Notes: a model not told the origin generated them from the sequence alone. 64,000 nt of DNA from Cladobotryum mycophilum (GCA_036429605.1 CM071591.1:62001-126000), one strand, 5' to 3'. Shown: positions 23,400 through 38,412, counted from the stretch's first letter. Numbers and translations are program-made.

Positions 23400-24524
23400 C
23401 TAAGCAATGCGATGCAAAACCTCTTTGCCCTCGATCCAGCGCTCGACATTCTCGGCCGTCTCAGCGTACCATGTGTTCATCAGCCCTTCGTCTACGTATC
23501 CCATATGCGGCGTTGTAATCAAACGCGATCGTCCATCCTCACCCCAGTAGTTTGCTCGCCTCCACGAGCTATCCAAAGGAAGAGGCTCAATGTCATATAC
23601 ATCCAATGCGGCGCCTCGTATCACCCCACGCTCCAGTGTGTCGAGGAGCGCACTTTCTTCAATCAGGGGGCCGCGAGATGTATTGACCAGCATCGAGGAA
23701 CTCTTCATCTGTTTTAGTTCCTTGGCGCCTACGATGCCTCTCGAGCGCTCGCTCAGCACGTAATGTAGACTGACGATGTCGGCGTTGCGAAAGAGTTCCT
23801 CTTTGCTTACTACACGGAATGTCCTAGACGGTAAGCCTAGTTCGACAGCCATGCGATCAGCCTTTTCCTGCGTGAGGTTCTCGCTCCAGCAAACCACGCG
23901 CATATCCCAGGAAATATGCCCAATGCGGGCGACCGCCGCCCCTAGTCGTCCGAGTCCAACCACGCCGAGAGTGAGTCCAGTCAGACTTGTTGCCAACCCG
24001 CTCTGCCAGCCCTTTCTGGTCTTCAACGCGGCATCATCAGCGGCAACGTTGCGCGCAAGGGCCATGATAAGAGCCCACGTGTGTTGCGTGGTCGGATGAG
24101 CACTGCCTTTCTTGATGTTGGGCCGCGTAGGGGCACCAGCGTCAGTTCGGCCGAGGCCAGGGGCGGCGACGACCGAAATTCCAAGCTCCCGCGCAGCAGC
24201 AAGATCGAACATTTCGAATTGTGTACCAGTAGCTAGCAGAAGCTTCAAATTAGGCAGTCTACGCAGCAGAGAACCTGGAAATGCGGTACGTTCGCGAACC
24301 GTTGAAATGGCCTCAAATGGGTTTAATCGCTCAACCAGGCGGGCTGTTTCTGCCTCACTGACGGGGATAATGGTGTCATTGAATGTAGTAACTTGAAGTC
24401 TCGAGGAGGGAATATGAGCGAAATATGGCGCGGAAGTGTGGAGGTAGTCGTCGATGATTCCCAGTGAGAGGCATTTCGGCAGTCTAGTAGACGCTCTGCT
24501 TTGTCTAGCAAAGGATGAGAGCAT
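23400..24524 (-). CDS. D-isomer-specific 2-hydroxyacid dehydrogenase
   Basis: Intronless, 374 residues. NAD(P)-dependent reductase of 2-keto acids to D-2-hydroxy acids (or the reverse). The Rossmann motif GVVGLGRLG spans residues 187-195. The catalytic Arg is R284 in NTSRGPLIE, the Glu is E313 in DVYDIEPLP and the His is H340 in TPHMGY, so the triad is complete. The loop GLGRTDAGAPTRPN at 123-136 follows the fungal subgroup that resembles glyoxylate/hydroxypyruvate or phosphoglycerate dehydrogenases. It is convergent with the MFS gene (180 bp apart) and close to the AsaB-like gene; the three could form a small metabolic group, but no substrate can be inferred. Confidence 0.88.
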   Translation of the reverse strand: MLSSFARQSRASTRLPKCLSLGIIDDYLHTSAPYFAHIPSSRLQVTTFNDTIIPVSEAETARLVERLNPFEAISTVRERTAFPGSLLRRLPNLKLLLATGTQFEMFDLAAARELGISVVAAPGLGRTDAGAPTRPNIKKGSAHPTTQHTWALIMALARNVAADDAALKTRKGWQSGLATSLTGLTLGVVGLGRLGAAVARIGHISWDMRVVCWSENLTQEKADRMAVELGLPSRTFRVVSKEELFRNADIVSLHYVLSERSRGIVGAKELKQMKSSSMLVNTSRGPLIEESALLDTLERGVIRGAALDVYDIEPLPLDSSWRRANYWGEDGRSRLITTPHMGYVDEGLMNTWYAETAENVERWIEGKEVLHRIA

Positions 24525-25663
24525 GTTTTAAGCCTTCTAATGAATTAGATAGTAAGTCGATTAAGAAAATAAACACGAGGTTAGATTTATATTGTTGTAG
24601 GTATAAAAACACAGTCAATGATATGTTAGCTAGGTAGCATTATATTATTATACTTGTCGTATTGTAAACGAGTCAGTCACTACCGCTTTCCTATTATAAT
24701 TATAGTCACGTGGGGTAATATCAGTCCCCATTATTAATTGTGCATGACTAATGTAATAGCAAAAGAGAACACAATAACAGAAGAGAACATTGTAGCCTAA
24801 AAGCTTTTGCTAGTCCAGGGTAATCCTATTGAAGCCGCAGTCATAGACAAAGCATTGTTTAATATACGGATAATTAACATAACTTAGATTAATTGTTATA
24901 GGTTAGTTTAACGTATAAATAAAAGAAAATGAATAAGTTGTTTTAAACAATAGAAATAATAGAAACTAACGTATAAACGCTATAGCCTAAGAATAGGAAT
25001 AAGATCGATTAAGTTAAATGAACAAACATAGGAATTAATTGTTATGCTATTATAGAAAGGCACAAACAACCCCTTTTTATACTTCGAGCCGCTCTAGTAC
25101 TTGTGTTTCTAGTATCTTAAATTACTGTAAGCACTCGACAAATCCTCCCACCTTAGCCTGTATAAAGCCCGCATATTCTTGCATAAGTGTCTGTTTAATC
25201 ATTAATATGGTTCAATTATAAGACTCTATTTTAATAACTAATCAAGAAAAATAGAGAAATTTATGCACATTAATGCACACTACCGCACGTTAACGCAGAC
25301 TAAAGTCGGCGAATTTGTCGAGTATTTACGGTAAAAGATAAGCTTTTTTACGCTAAAGTACACCTGGGCTCAAGGCTCGAGCTGTAAGCTTGTGCCTGAT
25401 TATGTAATGGTACTAAAGTGTTAGCTAGGGTGCGCTCGTGACATGCGTACTACGGGTATATAACGGGTAAAGCTCGGATACCTAACAGTAATATAACAGA
25501 CCTATAGCGGGTCTATAGAGTATAAGTTTTCCTTTTCTTTAATCTTTTAAATAACTATAATTTAAGTCAGAGCTTAAAATAAATACTATAATTGTTAATT
25601 AAATAAATAATTTTTATTTTATTAAAAGTCTTACTCTTTGTTAACTAGAAAACAGCACACTAC
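24525..25663. repeat. Partly degenerated repeat beside transposon island
   Basis: Moderately AT-rich sequence without a supported gene. Stretches at 24990-25430 resemble the more heavily mutated block at 18515-18720 (shared 14-mer at 25352-25365), so this is probably a dispersed repeat less affected by RIP. It ends at the target duplication of the outer LTR. Confidence 0.5.
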
Positions 25664-25668
25664 ATGCT

Positions 25669-26086
25669 TATAACATTCCGGGCGTTTCTTAATAAGAATA
25701 ACCTAGATCATGGTTAATGTTAGCAATAGATTAAGGCAAGGTTAAGCAATGGGTTTAATATATTATAATTCAGGTATTAAATTATTAATAGTAAATAATT
25801 ATATTAACAATTAATTAAATATATAAGAGAATTATATAAGCTAGTATATATAATAATTAAGTTTATTATAATCTGAATAAATATAAGGTTTATTCCGATC
25901 GGAATAAACTAATCATCTAGTGGTCATTGTGATCACTTAGTAATTCTGCGCTTATATAATGATTCCTCGCTTACTTAGTAATTCTACGCTTACCTAGTGA
26001 GCCAATCCTTTAGAGGTAAGCCGGATTAGTGATATCATTGGTTGGCTTATCCGAGGTTCTGCCGTGATTGTGCTAGGCCGTAACAA
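25669..26086 (+). repeat. Outer solo LTR, left part
   Basis: Starts TATAACATTCCGGGCG, a mutated TGTGACGTTC-type LTR start, right after ATGCT. It keeps many C and G bases. It aligns by eye to the LTR at 38413-38894, which shows the same sequence with C-to-T and G-to-A changes. The right part of this LTR is at 45397-45463. Joined, with one target copy removed, it is 485 bp. Confidence 0.85.
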
Positions 26087-26116
26087 GGCGGCGCGTAGGG
26101 ACACGGGGCCCCGTGT

Positions 26117-28945
26117 GATTCATTCTACCCCCACCTATTACCTTTCCTAGTAATTATCTCCCCTGCTATTACTCCTAGTAATTATCTTATATTATTATCA
26201 CATTACTACAAACGCCCAGTAAAACAATACCTAGGCATTACTTTATTTAGTACTATTACTGTATATAAATAATATTATTAAGGATAATTATTTTAAATAT
26301 ACTTATAAAAAAATAATAAAAAATAACTACTTAACTATAACTTGTTTACTTTGAATATAATACCTCTTACTCTCGGTTATTTTCCTTTATCTATTTTTAT
26401 ATATACTAAATATCTTTCTCTCTACGCCCAGTAGGATTCTTTACTATCTCCTTTATAACCTTTACCTTAACTTATTTATTTTTTTATTAATTAATCTATA
26501 TATACTATTATTTTTTTTAATCTATAATTTTATTTTAATTATTATTTTATATAATTTTCTTATTTATTTATAGTCTATATACTAATTATAATAATCTCTA
26601 ATATACTATTATAAAAATCTTATTACTTTTTAATATATTTAATTAATTTTTTTATTTAAGGGTTAATATATATATCACTCTACTTATATTTTAATATATA
26701 AAGCATAAATTACTTTTAATAAATTATATTTTAGTAAAAAAAACAATAATCTAGATAGTAAAAATGAAGGCTATAATAGTAATAATAATAGTAATAGTAA
26801 AGATATAGTAATAGTAATATTAAACGATTAAAAAATAGTTTTTATTATTAAATTAGCTAGTATTTAAGCTATTAATATAATTTACTAAATATCTTTAAGA
26901 TTAATCTTAGACTATAAATCTTAGATAAATAATAAAAAGTATTATATTTATAATTCCTATTATAAAAAGTCTAATTTAATACTGACTACTTATGCTTATA
27001 AAAAGTATATTTTTAATAATACCTTATAACCTAAAGTACTATATTAAATACATTTAATTAATACCTTTCCCTGTTTTATTTATTTATATATACTAAATTC
27101 TTATCGAGTGCTTGATTAAAGGATATTTAATCTTATTTATAATATATTTGCTTTTCTAACTGGCCGAGGCTCTAATAATAGCCTTAGTATACCAGAGCGA
27201 TCCAAGTACTAATACTAGTAGAAATACTTAAGAAATAGAGCTTAATCTTTTTTTATATCTTTTTAATATATAAATATAAAATAATCTATAATTTTTATTA
27301 AATAATCCTATATATTATAATAAAGATAAAAGATTATTCTTTTAAAAAAGCTTTTATTATTTCTTAACCTTTTATATAGCCTTATATAAAACCTATCTAT
27401 AAATAAAATAATATAATAAGCTTAATAGCTTAATTAGTATTTATAACTATTACTTAGCTTAATTAGATTATAACTCTAATATTTAATTTTTTAATATATT
27501 TTTAATAATTCTTTAAGCTTTAAAAAAATCTAAGATTAATTTTTTAAAATAAGCCTTTAATAATATATAAATATTTTTAACTTATAAAATAATAATATTA
27601 TTAAAATAAGTATTTTAATTAACTTAAGCCTTAATTAGTATTTTTTTATATAACTTAACTTATATTTATATAATATATATAACTTTTTTACTATAATACT
27701 AAAAATACTTTTATTTAAATTTTATTATTTACTTAAAAAAAACTAATTCAATTAAAAAATTAATAATCAAATACTAAGACTAATAAAATTCATTCTATAT
27801 AAATAATTTTTATTTTTATTTTATTATTATTATAGTTTATATAAAAATACTAATAATTATATACTTTTAAAACATAAAAATTAACTAATAGTATTATAAT
27901 ACTATCTTATTTGTATACTATAAACAAAATAGTTATTATACTTTTAAGAAAACTAATTTAATAATATTTATATATACTAAATATTAATTAATAAATATTA
28001 ATTAATAAATATTATAAATAAAGATTTAACTAAAAATTACTTATAAAACAATTAAAGCTAAGTTAATACCTATATATAATCCTTTTTTAATTCTTTATTT
28101 AAAAATATAAAGCTTATATAAAATAAATACTAGTAAATATTAACGTTAATAATATTAAAAAATAGTATCTAATACTTATTAATCTTATATATATAGTCTA
28201 ATAATAAAATATTTAAATATTTTTAAAGATATACTATTAACTCTAGATAAATAAATATAATAGTATTTATTTATTTATTATTATTAAATTATATTTAATT
28301 CTAAAAGTCTTATTTATTTAATTAATTAATAAAAGTATATAGAGAGTTTTATTCTTTATATAGCTTTTATTTTACTATAGTAATATAATTATAAATATCT
28401 TATTAAATAATAATAAACTTAATATTCTATTATATATATATTTATATCTCTTTTAGTATAATACCAATACTTAAAAGAATTAATATTTATTTAATTATAT
28501 GTATTAAAAGCTTTTAATAAATTAAATATACTAATAGATTATAGCTTAAAGAATAATTATATAAAAAATACTTTTTATCTTTTTAATATTTAATAGCCTA
28601 ACTAAATCTATTAGAAAACTCTTTTATTAGAATTAAGAATTTATATCTAGTATTATAAAAAATAGTCTTTTGTATATATTCTTTTAATAGACTAATAATT
28701 TAATAATATTAGTTATAATTATATATAATTATTTATTTATTATTATATTCTTTAATTAATTTATTTATTATAAAAATAAACCTATAACTTATAGTTTATA
28801 TATTTATAAAATTAAATAGTATTTTATAAAAGCTATAATTTTACTTAGGTAATAAATAGTCTATAATAAAGAAAATAAAAGTAAATATTAATAGTTAAGC
28901 TATAAATGTTTTTCTTAGTAGCTTAAAGAAATAAAGAAATAAAAA
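26117..28945. other. RIP-ruined interior of the TIR element
   Basis: Very AT-rich sequence without usable frames. By position it should be the body of the TIR element and might once have encoded its transposase. No protein motif can be read by eye. Around 26205-26260 the sequence is still less mutated. Confidence 0.45.
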
Positions 28946-28950
28946 TATAT

Positions 28951-29428
28951 TATAACATTCCAGGCGTTTCCTAACAAGGATAACCTAGATCATAGTTAAT
29001 ATTAATAATAGATTAAAATAAGATTAAGTAATAGATTTAATATATTATAGTTTAGGTATTAAATTACAAATAATAAACAATTATATTAATAATTAATTAA
29101 ATATATAAAAAAAATATAAACTAATATATATAATAATTAAATTTATTATAATTTAAATAAATATAATATTTTATTTGAATAAAAATAAATTAATAATTTA
29201 ATAATTATAATAGATTAAGTTAATCCTATTTAAACTATTATATATATTTAAATTAATTTTATTTAAACTATTAAATATATTTAAATTAATTTTATTTAAA
29301 TTAATTATAATTAACTATATTACCTAGGATTTTATCATAATTATATTTTCTAATTAATAGTTTATATAAATATTATTAAAAATAAATTTAGTTTTATAAA
29401 TAATATAAATATAAAATTAAATTATTAT
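28951..29428 (+). repeat. 5' LTR of retrotransposon A
   Basis: Starts TATAACATTCCAGGCG and ends with AAATTATTATA, mutated forms of the TGTGA..TCACA ends seen in the outer LTR. It has the same length (478 bp) as the left LTR of element B and carries two to three copies of an approximately 32-bp AT-rich tandem unit. Confidence 0.75.
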
Positions 29429-32233
29429 ATATTATTTTCTTTTTATAATTTTATCTTTAAAACCTATTAATTCTATATTAATACTTCTACTTTCTTTTTT
29501 TTTCTTAAACTTATTTTTCCTTTTTATAAGTTTTATTTTTTTTTAGTTTTATAATATTAAAATAAATAATAAAAATAACTAACTTTATTTAAAAAAATCT
29601 TTTTAAAGATTTTATAAGATTTATTATATTAATTAATTTTAAATTTCTTTTTTATTTCTTTTATATTATTAACAAATAAAAATAAATTATTATTAAAAGT
29701 AAAACTTATTATAAAATCTATATTAAATATAATACTAATAATAATAATATTTTTATTTATAAATAATTTCTTTAGTATTTTTATTAATAAATATTTTTTT
29801 TAATAAAAAAATATAAAAAGCTAAATATATTTATATTCTCTTTAATAATAAAAGTTTATAATTAATATTTAAAATAATTCTTTTAATTAAATAAAAATTT
29901 AATTTTTTAAAGTTTAATTTATTATTTAATTATATTATTTTAATATTTAGATTTTTTTTACTTAATATATAATAAAATAAATAAATTATATCTTTTTTTT
30001 AAAAATTAATTTCTTTAATCTATTTTTATTTATATATTTTTTTAACTTTCTATAAATTAATATAAGTTATATTTTTATTACTTAATATAAATCTTTTACT
30101 CTATTTATTTTAATTATAGTTTTATTTATAATTATTTTATTTTTAAGTATTTTATATACTTTTAAATTATAATTATAATTAATATATATAAAATTTAAAT
30201 CTATAAATTCTAATATATTAATATTATAAGTAATTTATATTAATAATAATAGCTTTATCTAATTAATCTATTTAAAATTAATATAATAATATAAATATCT
30301 TTTAATAATTTAATTAATTTATTTTATTTATTTATTAGTTTATAAATAATAGACTATACTAAACTTATAATTAATATTTAATTATTTAATTAATTTTTAT
30401 TAAAATCTAAATATAAAAACTAATTTTTAATTTAAAATAATCTTTTTAAATAAAAAATAAAAACTTATAATTATATATAAAAACATATATATAAATTTCT
30501 TTATATTTATAAATTCTTAATATAATAAAAAATAAGTTTATTTTATAAATTTATTAATAACTATAAAAATGCTATTATATTTAATTTTTATAATAAATTT
30601 AATTAATATAAATAATTCTATAATAAAATCTAATATAACTACTTTTTATAGTTTCTAAAATACTAATAATAATTATATTTACCTATATAATTTATATTTT
30701 AAAGCCTTTACTTAACTGTATATAATATATATTAAAATAATCTTTTAATTATATTATTTTATTTTATAAAAGTTAAAGTTTTATTTAACTTATTTAAACA
30801 TCTTTTATATTTTTTTATATTCATATAAAAATATTAATAAATTTCTTTAATAAGGTTTTCTTAAAGTTCTAAAAAAATCTGAACTTTATTTTTATACTAT
30901 TATAAATTCTTATTATTTATAATAAATCCTTTAAAAAGTTTATTTTTTTCTTAGGTTTTATAATATTCTTTAATATAATAAGTCTAGGTATTATTATTGT
31001 TTATTTAAAATATAATATTTAATATATTTAACTTACTATTTACTAAATTATTAAATTATAGTAAAATAAAAAATATTATTATAATCTATATAAACCTTAA
31101 CTTTATACTTATTCTTAAAAAAATAATATTTCTATTTTTTAAAAGCTAAAATAATTATTAAAGTTTTTTTTATTATAAATAAAATAATTTAATTTAGTAC
31201 TATATAAAGCTTATAAGTAAAATATAATAGATTATAATTCATTATTTTTATTTTATTATTTAAGTTAAGCTTTTAATTTAAAATTAAAAAAGTCTATTTT
31301 AAGTTTTATTTTTCTTAAGTAAAATATTATAAGTATTAGATTTTTTATAATTAAAGCTTTAATTCGTTTAAAGACTTATTATATTTTTTTTATTTATTTA
31401 AATACTTAATCTTTTTTAATTAATTTATAAAATAAATATATAATTTTATTATAGTTTTTTATAAAATATTAATAATAATTAATAAAATTTAAAAACTTTA
31501 AATTTTTTAATACTATTTAATTTAAATGAGTTTTATATTATTTTAACTTTAATAAAATTTATATATATCTTATTTAATATAATAATATATTTAAAGAAAA
31601 TAATCTATTAAATATAAAATTTATACTTTTCTTGTTTAATTAAAAGCTTTATTTTATATAATTTAATAAGTATTTAATATATATATTATTTATATTCTGT
31701 AAATATATTTAAAGAAAATTAAAATATTATTAAAATAAATTATTATAAAGATATTAAAGTATTTCTTAAGTATATTATTAATTATTTTTTAAAATATTAT
31801 AAAGATATTTCTTAATTTAGGGGTGTGATAAAATATTCAAATAGTCTAAATTTAATACAAAAAGCTATTATTTATTTGTTTTCTTTTTTTATATAAATAA
31901 AATTATATACTTTTTTTAAATTAAATATAATAAATTATTTTTTATTTTAAAAATAATTTCATAATTCTATAATTAAAAGTAATAAAATATAATCTTTAAG
32001 TATAATTTTATTAAATTATTAATAATTTATAATTAACTATAATTTTCTATTCTTTTTTAAAATAAATATTATAAAATATCTTATATTTCATATTAATAAT
32101 CTAATAACGCCTTTAACTAATATCTTATTAATTTATTCTTAAAATATTATAAATTCTTTCTTATTAAAGTTATAGATTTTATAAAATATAAAGTTAATTT
32201 TATCTTTTAAAACAATTTTATAATCCTATTAGT

Positions 32234-32711
32234 TATAACAACCAAACCTTACACTTATATCATCTATAGAACTAGACCCACTTTTAATAATACTTATATA
32301 AGCTATTAATTAAAAATATAATTATAATAAAACCCTAGATAATATAACTAATTATAATTAGCTTAAATAAAATTAATTTAAGTATATTTAATAGCTTAAA
32401 TAAAAGTAATTTAAGTATATATAATAATTTAAACAGGATTAACTCGATCTATCATAACTATTAAATTATTAATTTATTCTTATTAAAATAAAACCTTATA
32501 TTTATTTAAATTATAATAAACCTAATTATTATATATATTAATTTATATTTTATTTATTTATTTAATTAATTATTAATATAATTATTTACTATTAATAATT
32601 TAATACTTAAACTATAATATATTAAACCTATTATTTAATCTTACCTTAATTTACTATTAATATTAATTATAATCTAGGTTATTTTTATTCAAAAACACTT
32701 AAAATATTATA
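32234..32711 (-). repeat. LTR of retrotransposon B (left, 3' LTR)
   Basis: Begins TATAACAACC and ends ..AAAATATTATA; 478 bp. It matches 37641-38151 in reverse orientation to the LTRs of A. It carries two full tandem units of about 32 bp, one fewer than its partner. Confidence 0.75.
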
Positions 32712-35700
32712 TATTAATAACTTTTATTTAATAAATTACTATAACTTTAAATAATATTAAATATTATAATTAATAAAAAATAATAATTATTTTAAGTATT
32801 TATTTTAATATAATTAATTATATTATTTAATAAAATTAAAAAAAATACTTTTAATTATAAATTAATAACTTAAAAAAATAAATAAATAAAAAATAAAAAA
32901 AGAATATTAAAAAAATCCTTAAACTAAAAAACCTAAGACTATTTTCTAAAAAACCTAAAATAATATTTTTTTAAGCTTTTATTATAGACTTAAAAACTTA
33001 CTATAACTATTATCCTTAATACCTTAAAAAAACTATATAAAAATAATCTATATATATACTTATATAAAAAAACCTATTAAAGAATAATTTAAACTTATTA
33101 TAAGAAATTACTATAATAACCTAAAAAATAAAAAAATAAAATAAATAAAATAAATAAATAAAAACTTTAATAAATTTATTAAAAAACTTAAAAAGACATT
33201 TAATACTATTAATAAAAAAAATTACTTTAAAACTTTTATTAAAAAGGATTAATCTTAGATTATATTATTATATTTAAATAAACTATTTTAAAACTTAATT
33301 AAAATAATACACTATTAATAGACTAGTTTTATTAAAGACTAAAAGGAAATATTAAAAATAAACTATTTAAGAAAGACTTATTAAATACTTTTATAAAATA
33401 TATTAAAATAATTATTAAAATTAATAATTAATAATATACATATTATAAATAAAAATAAAAAAATAAAACTTATTAAAAATCTAAAAGTAATTATATTACT
33501 AAAAATAATAATAATAAGCTAAATTAAATAAACCTTAATATAACCTAAAAAAAGAAAAAGTAAAATACTATAACTATAATAAAATAGAATATTCTTTTAA
33601 AGACTATAAATCTTTTAAAAAAAATTAAAAAAAGGTATATAAAAGTTAGCCTTTAAGCTAGAAAAAAGAAATTAATATTATTATTAAATAATAATTAACT
33701 ATAGATTATACTTTAATAAGTTAAATAGTATATTTTAAAAATAAATATTTAATTTATTAAAGTTTAAAAAATAGTATAAATTAATACTTAAAGCTTTTTT
33801 AATAAATTAATATACTTAAATAAAGATATAATAAAAAAACAAAATTAATAAGATTTATTAAAAGAAATTTAATAATATTATTTAATATATATAGACTAAT
33901 TATTAATATAAATATAATATCTTATAGAAGTAATTATTAATTAAAAAACCTTTATTAATAATATTAATAGTTTATTTACTTAAAAAGAAGTTTATAAAAA
34001 AGGAAATCCTAGAATATTAAGATAATCTATAATATAATAAATCTTTATAAATTAATTATTAAAATATATACTATTAAAATTATATTAAACTTATATATAA
34101 AAAACATTAAAAAATTAAGCTTATAGATTAATATTAAGAAATATTTAAATTAATAATAATTATATAAAAATATTTTATTATAAAAATTACCTAAGAATTA
34201 TTTAAATAAAACTTTAATTTTTAAATTTATAAAGAAAACCTAAGAGATTAATTAAAATAGTATAAGTTATAAAATATATTAAATCTTAAAAATAATATAA
34301 TAATTTATAAAATCTATAACCTAAAATTAAAAAATAAGATTAATTATTTAAAAAAGAATTATAGAATAATTATTAAATAAAATCTTTTAATTTTATAAAT
34401 AGAAACTATTATAAATAGTTTTATTTAATAATAAAACTATAAATTAAAGAATATTATTTTATTATATTAATAAATAATAAAATAATAAATAATTATATAT
34501 CCTTTAAAACTATAAATTATTTATAATTACTTTAAAAAAAACCAAAATATAAATTATATTTATTTTATTATATTAAAAAAGAAAATTCTTTGTATAATAA
34601 AAAATAAATTAATATAAAAATTAATTATTTTTTTATTAAAATCTAAAAGTATAAGAAATTTATTTTTTATAATTTAATAAATTTTAATAAGTATAATATA
34701 ATTTTAGAATATTTTTCATTATAGAATAATAATTTCTTTATTAATTAAAGAATTAATTAATTTTATTAAAATAAAAGTAAAAGGTTTAATTAAAAATAAA
34801 TATAAAATATAAGACTTTATAAGAATTTAATAATAGAATAATAAACTTAAAAAAAAACCTTTAAGTAAAATACTAAAAAGAAAAATATAAAATATCTTAC
34901 TTAACTAATTACTAAAAAAAACAAAACCTATATAAAAAGAAGATTAAGAATAGAAAACTTATAGAACTATTATTTTTTTATAAAACATATTTAAAAGACT
35001 TAATAAGCTTCTAAAAAAAGATTACTCTTAGATAAGAAAAAAAAACCCTTATTAAAAAACTTAAAAATATCTTTAATAAATATAAATACTATAAGAAATT
35101 ATTTTAAAAGACCTTTAATATAAGACTATTAGAATATAGTTAATAGAATTATAAGATTATTTTAAAAGATAGAATTAATCTTATGTTTTATAAAATCTAT
35201 AATCCTAATAAAAAAAAACTTATACTATTATAAAAATAGATTAATAAAATACTAATTAAAGGTTTTATTAAACTATTAATATTAAAAGTAAAATATCCTA
35301 TAATATTTATTTCAAAAAAATAAAAAACTATAGTTAATTATAAACTATTAATAATTTAATAAAATTATACTTAAAGACTATATTTTATTACCCTTAATTA
35401 TAAAACTATAAGATTATTTTTAAAATAAAAAATAATTTATTATATTTAACTTAAAAGGAATATATAATTTTATTTATATAAAAAAAGAAATAAATAAATA
35501 ATAATATTTTATATTAAGTTTAGGCTATTTAAATATTTTATTATATATTTTAAATTAATAAATACTTTTATAATATTCTAAAAAATAATTAATAATATAT
35601 TTAAAAAATACCTTAATGTTTTTATAATAGTTTACGTTAATAATATTCTAATTTTTTAAATATATTTAAAAAATATAAATAATATATATATTAAATACTT

Positions 35701-37640
35701 ATTAAACTATAAAAAATAAAGCTTTTTAAGCTTTATTAATTATTATTAATATTTTATAAAAAACTATAATAAGATTATATATTTATTTTATAAATTAATT
35801 AAAAAAAACTAAATATTTAAATAAATAAAAAAATATAATAAACTTTTAAATAAATTAAAATTCTAATTATAAGAAATCTAATACTTATAATATTTAACCT
35901 AAAAAAAGATAAAATTTAAAATAAACTCTTTTAATTTTAGATTAAAAACTTAATTTAAATAATAAAATAAAAATAATAAATTATAACTAATTATATTTTA
36001 TTTATAAGTCTTATATAATACTAAATTAAATTATATTAGCTTTTAAAAAATAAAAATATTATTTTTTTAAAAATAAATATTAAGTTAAAGTTTATATAAA
36101 CTATAATAATATTTTATATTTTATTATATTTTAATAATTTAATAAATAATAAATTAAATATATTAAATATTTATTAGAATTTAATTATATCTTTATTTAT
36201 TAGAAAGAATTAATAAATAATAGAATTAATATTTTAAATAAATAAGTAAATTATAATTAAAGTAAAATAATTATAATAAAAAGCTTTTTAAATATTATTT
36301 TAAAAGAATATTATATATAATATATATTAAATATTATATTCTAAATTAAGAATAATAATATTTAAATTTATTATATTAAAAAGTATTATAAAACCTAAAA
36401 ACTTTTTTTTAAAAGATTTATTATAAATAATAAGAATTTATAATAATATAAAAATAAAGTTTAAGTTTTTTTAAAACTTTAAAAAAACCTTATTAAAAAG
36501 TTTATTAATATTTTTTATATAAATATAAAGAAATATAAAAATATATAAATAAAAATAAATTAAAAAATATTAATTTTTAAAAAGAAATATAGTTTATTTA
36601 CTTTATTATATATTAAATAAAAAAAATATAAATATTAAAATAATATAATTAAATAATAAATTAAATTTTAAAAAATTAAAATCTTATTTAATTAAAAAGA
36701 TTATTTTAAATATTAATTATAAACTTTTATTATTAAAAAAGAATATAAATATACTTAACTTTTTATATTTTTTTATTAAAAAAGATATTAATTAATAAAA
36801 ATATAAAAAGAATTATTTATAATTTTATAAAAATATGTTTAATAAAAAAATAGAAAATTGAATTAATTTTAATTATATACTATAAAAATAATAAATATTA
36901 ATATTTAATAAAATAAAAACTATATAAAAATAAAGAATATTTAAAAGCTTATTAAATATTTAGCCTATTTTTAAATAATTCTATAATAATTCTATTGGAA
37001 TCTAGGCTTAAAAGATTAATAAAAAGTAATTATTAATTAAACCTAATTAATAAATTAACTATAAGATTAACTAAAAAAGAAATTAAAAATAAATTTTATT
37101 TTATAATATTTATTTTTAATTTATTAAAATTATTTATCATATATATAACTATACTTATTATTTTAATATATAATAATCTTTTTTATTTATTAATCTTTTA
37201 TAACTTAACTATTATAATAATAAAATCCTATTCTATAGTCTTATATTAAAAAGTTAAATTATTTTTAATATAAATACTATAATTATTTAAAAAATATTAA
37301 AATATATTAAAGAAAATAAATAAATTCCCTATAAATAAAGATATTATTATTATTAATATGATATTTAATATAATATTTTTTAACATAAAGCTTATAATAA
37401 ATCTTATTTTTAATAATGATATAAACAATATAAAAGAATATCTTAAAATTAATTAATATAATAAATCTTATAAGATTCTAAATATTTTTTTAAATAAAAT
37501 TAATTATTTTTATTATTTATTTTAATATTATAAAACTAAAAAAATAAAATTTATAAAAAGAAATAAATTTAAAAAAAAGAATATAAGTATTTATATAAAA
37601 TTAATAGATTTTAAAAATAAAATTATAAAAAAAAATAATA

Positions 37641-38151
37641 TATAACAATTAAATTTTATATTTATATTATTTATAAAACTAAATTTATTTTTAATAATAT
37701 TTATATAAGCTATTAATTAAAAATATAATTATAATAAAACCCTAAATAATATAATTAATTATAATTAGTTTAAATAAAATTAATTTAAATATATTTAATA
37801 ATTTAAATAAAATTAATTTAAATATATTTAATAATTTAAATAAAATTAATTTAAATATATATAATAACTTAAATAAAATTAATTTAATCTATTATAATTA
37901 TTAAATTATTAATTTATTTCTATTAAAATAAAACCCTATATTTATTTATATTATAATAAATCTAATTATTATATATATTAATTTATGTTTTCTTTATATA
38001 TTTAATTAATTATTAATATAATTATTTACTATTAACAATTTAATACTTAAACTATAATATATTAAACCTATTACTTAACCTTGCCTTAATCTATTACTAA
38101 TATTAACCACAATCTAGGTTATCCTTATTAGGAAACGCCCGGAACATCACA
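37641..38151 (-). repeat. LTR of retrotransposon B (right, 5' LTR)
   Basis: 511 bp, beginning TATAACAATT and ending CGGAACATCACA. Three tandem units of about 33 bp (37760-37880) explain the length difference from the other B LTR. The outermost 100 bp are much less mutated than the rest. Confidence 0.78.
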
Positions 38152-38412
38152 TTAGTTATATTCTAATAGCCCTATATTAAAAGTCTTTTAGAATAGTTTT
38201 TTATAGTATTTATATTTATTAGAGATATTTTTAAGTCTTTTAATAAGGTGGTTTTTCTTTTATTTAAAAATAGTTTTTTTTTAAAAGTTTATTAAATTCT
38301 TTAAATATGCTTTATAAAAAAACAATAATTCTATAAGTTTTCTATTCTTAGCCTTTTTTTTATATAGGTTTTATTCCTTTTAGTAATTAATTAAATAAAT
38401 TATCTTATATTT

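Larger units (their letters stand above)
32234..38151 (-). mobile_element. LTR retrotransposon B, reverse orientation, inside A
   Basis: 5918 bp between two LTRs in reverse orientation (32234-32711 and 37641-38151), flanked by the 5-bp duplication TTAGT at 32229-32233 and 38152-38156. The empty site CCTATTAGTTATATTC can be read across the element, and its unfilled counterpart CCTATTAACTATATTT is present in D near 42200. This proves insertion into A. The least mutated terminus, GGAAACGCCCGGAACATCACA, lies at the right end. Coding sequence is destroyed by RIP-type changes. Confidence 0.82.

Noticed and set aside
37760..37880. Tandem ~33-bp repeats as a possible CRISPR-like array
   Set aside because: Units are directly adjacent without unique spacers and lie inside an LTR of a fungal retrotransposon.
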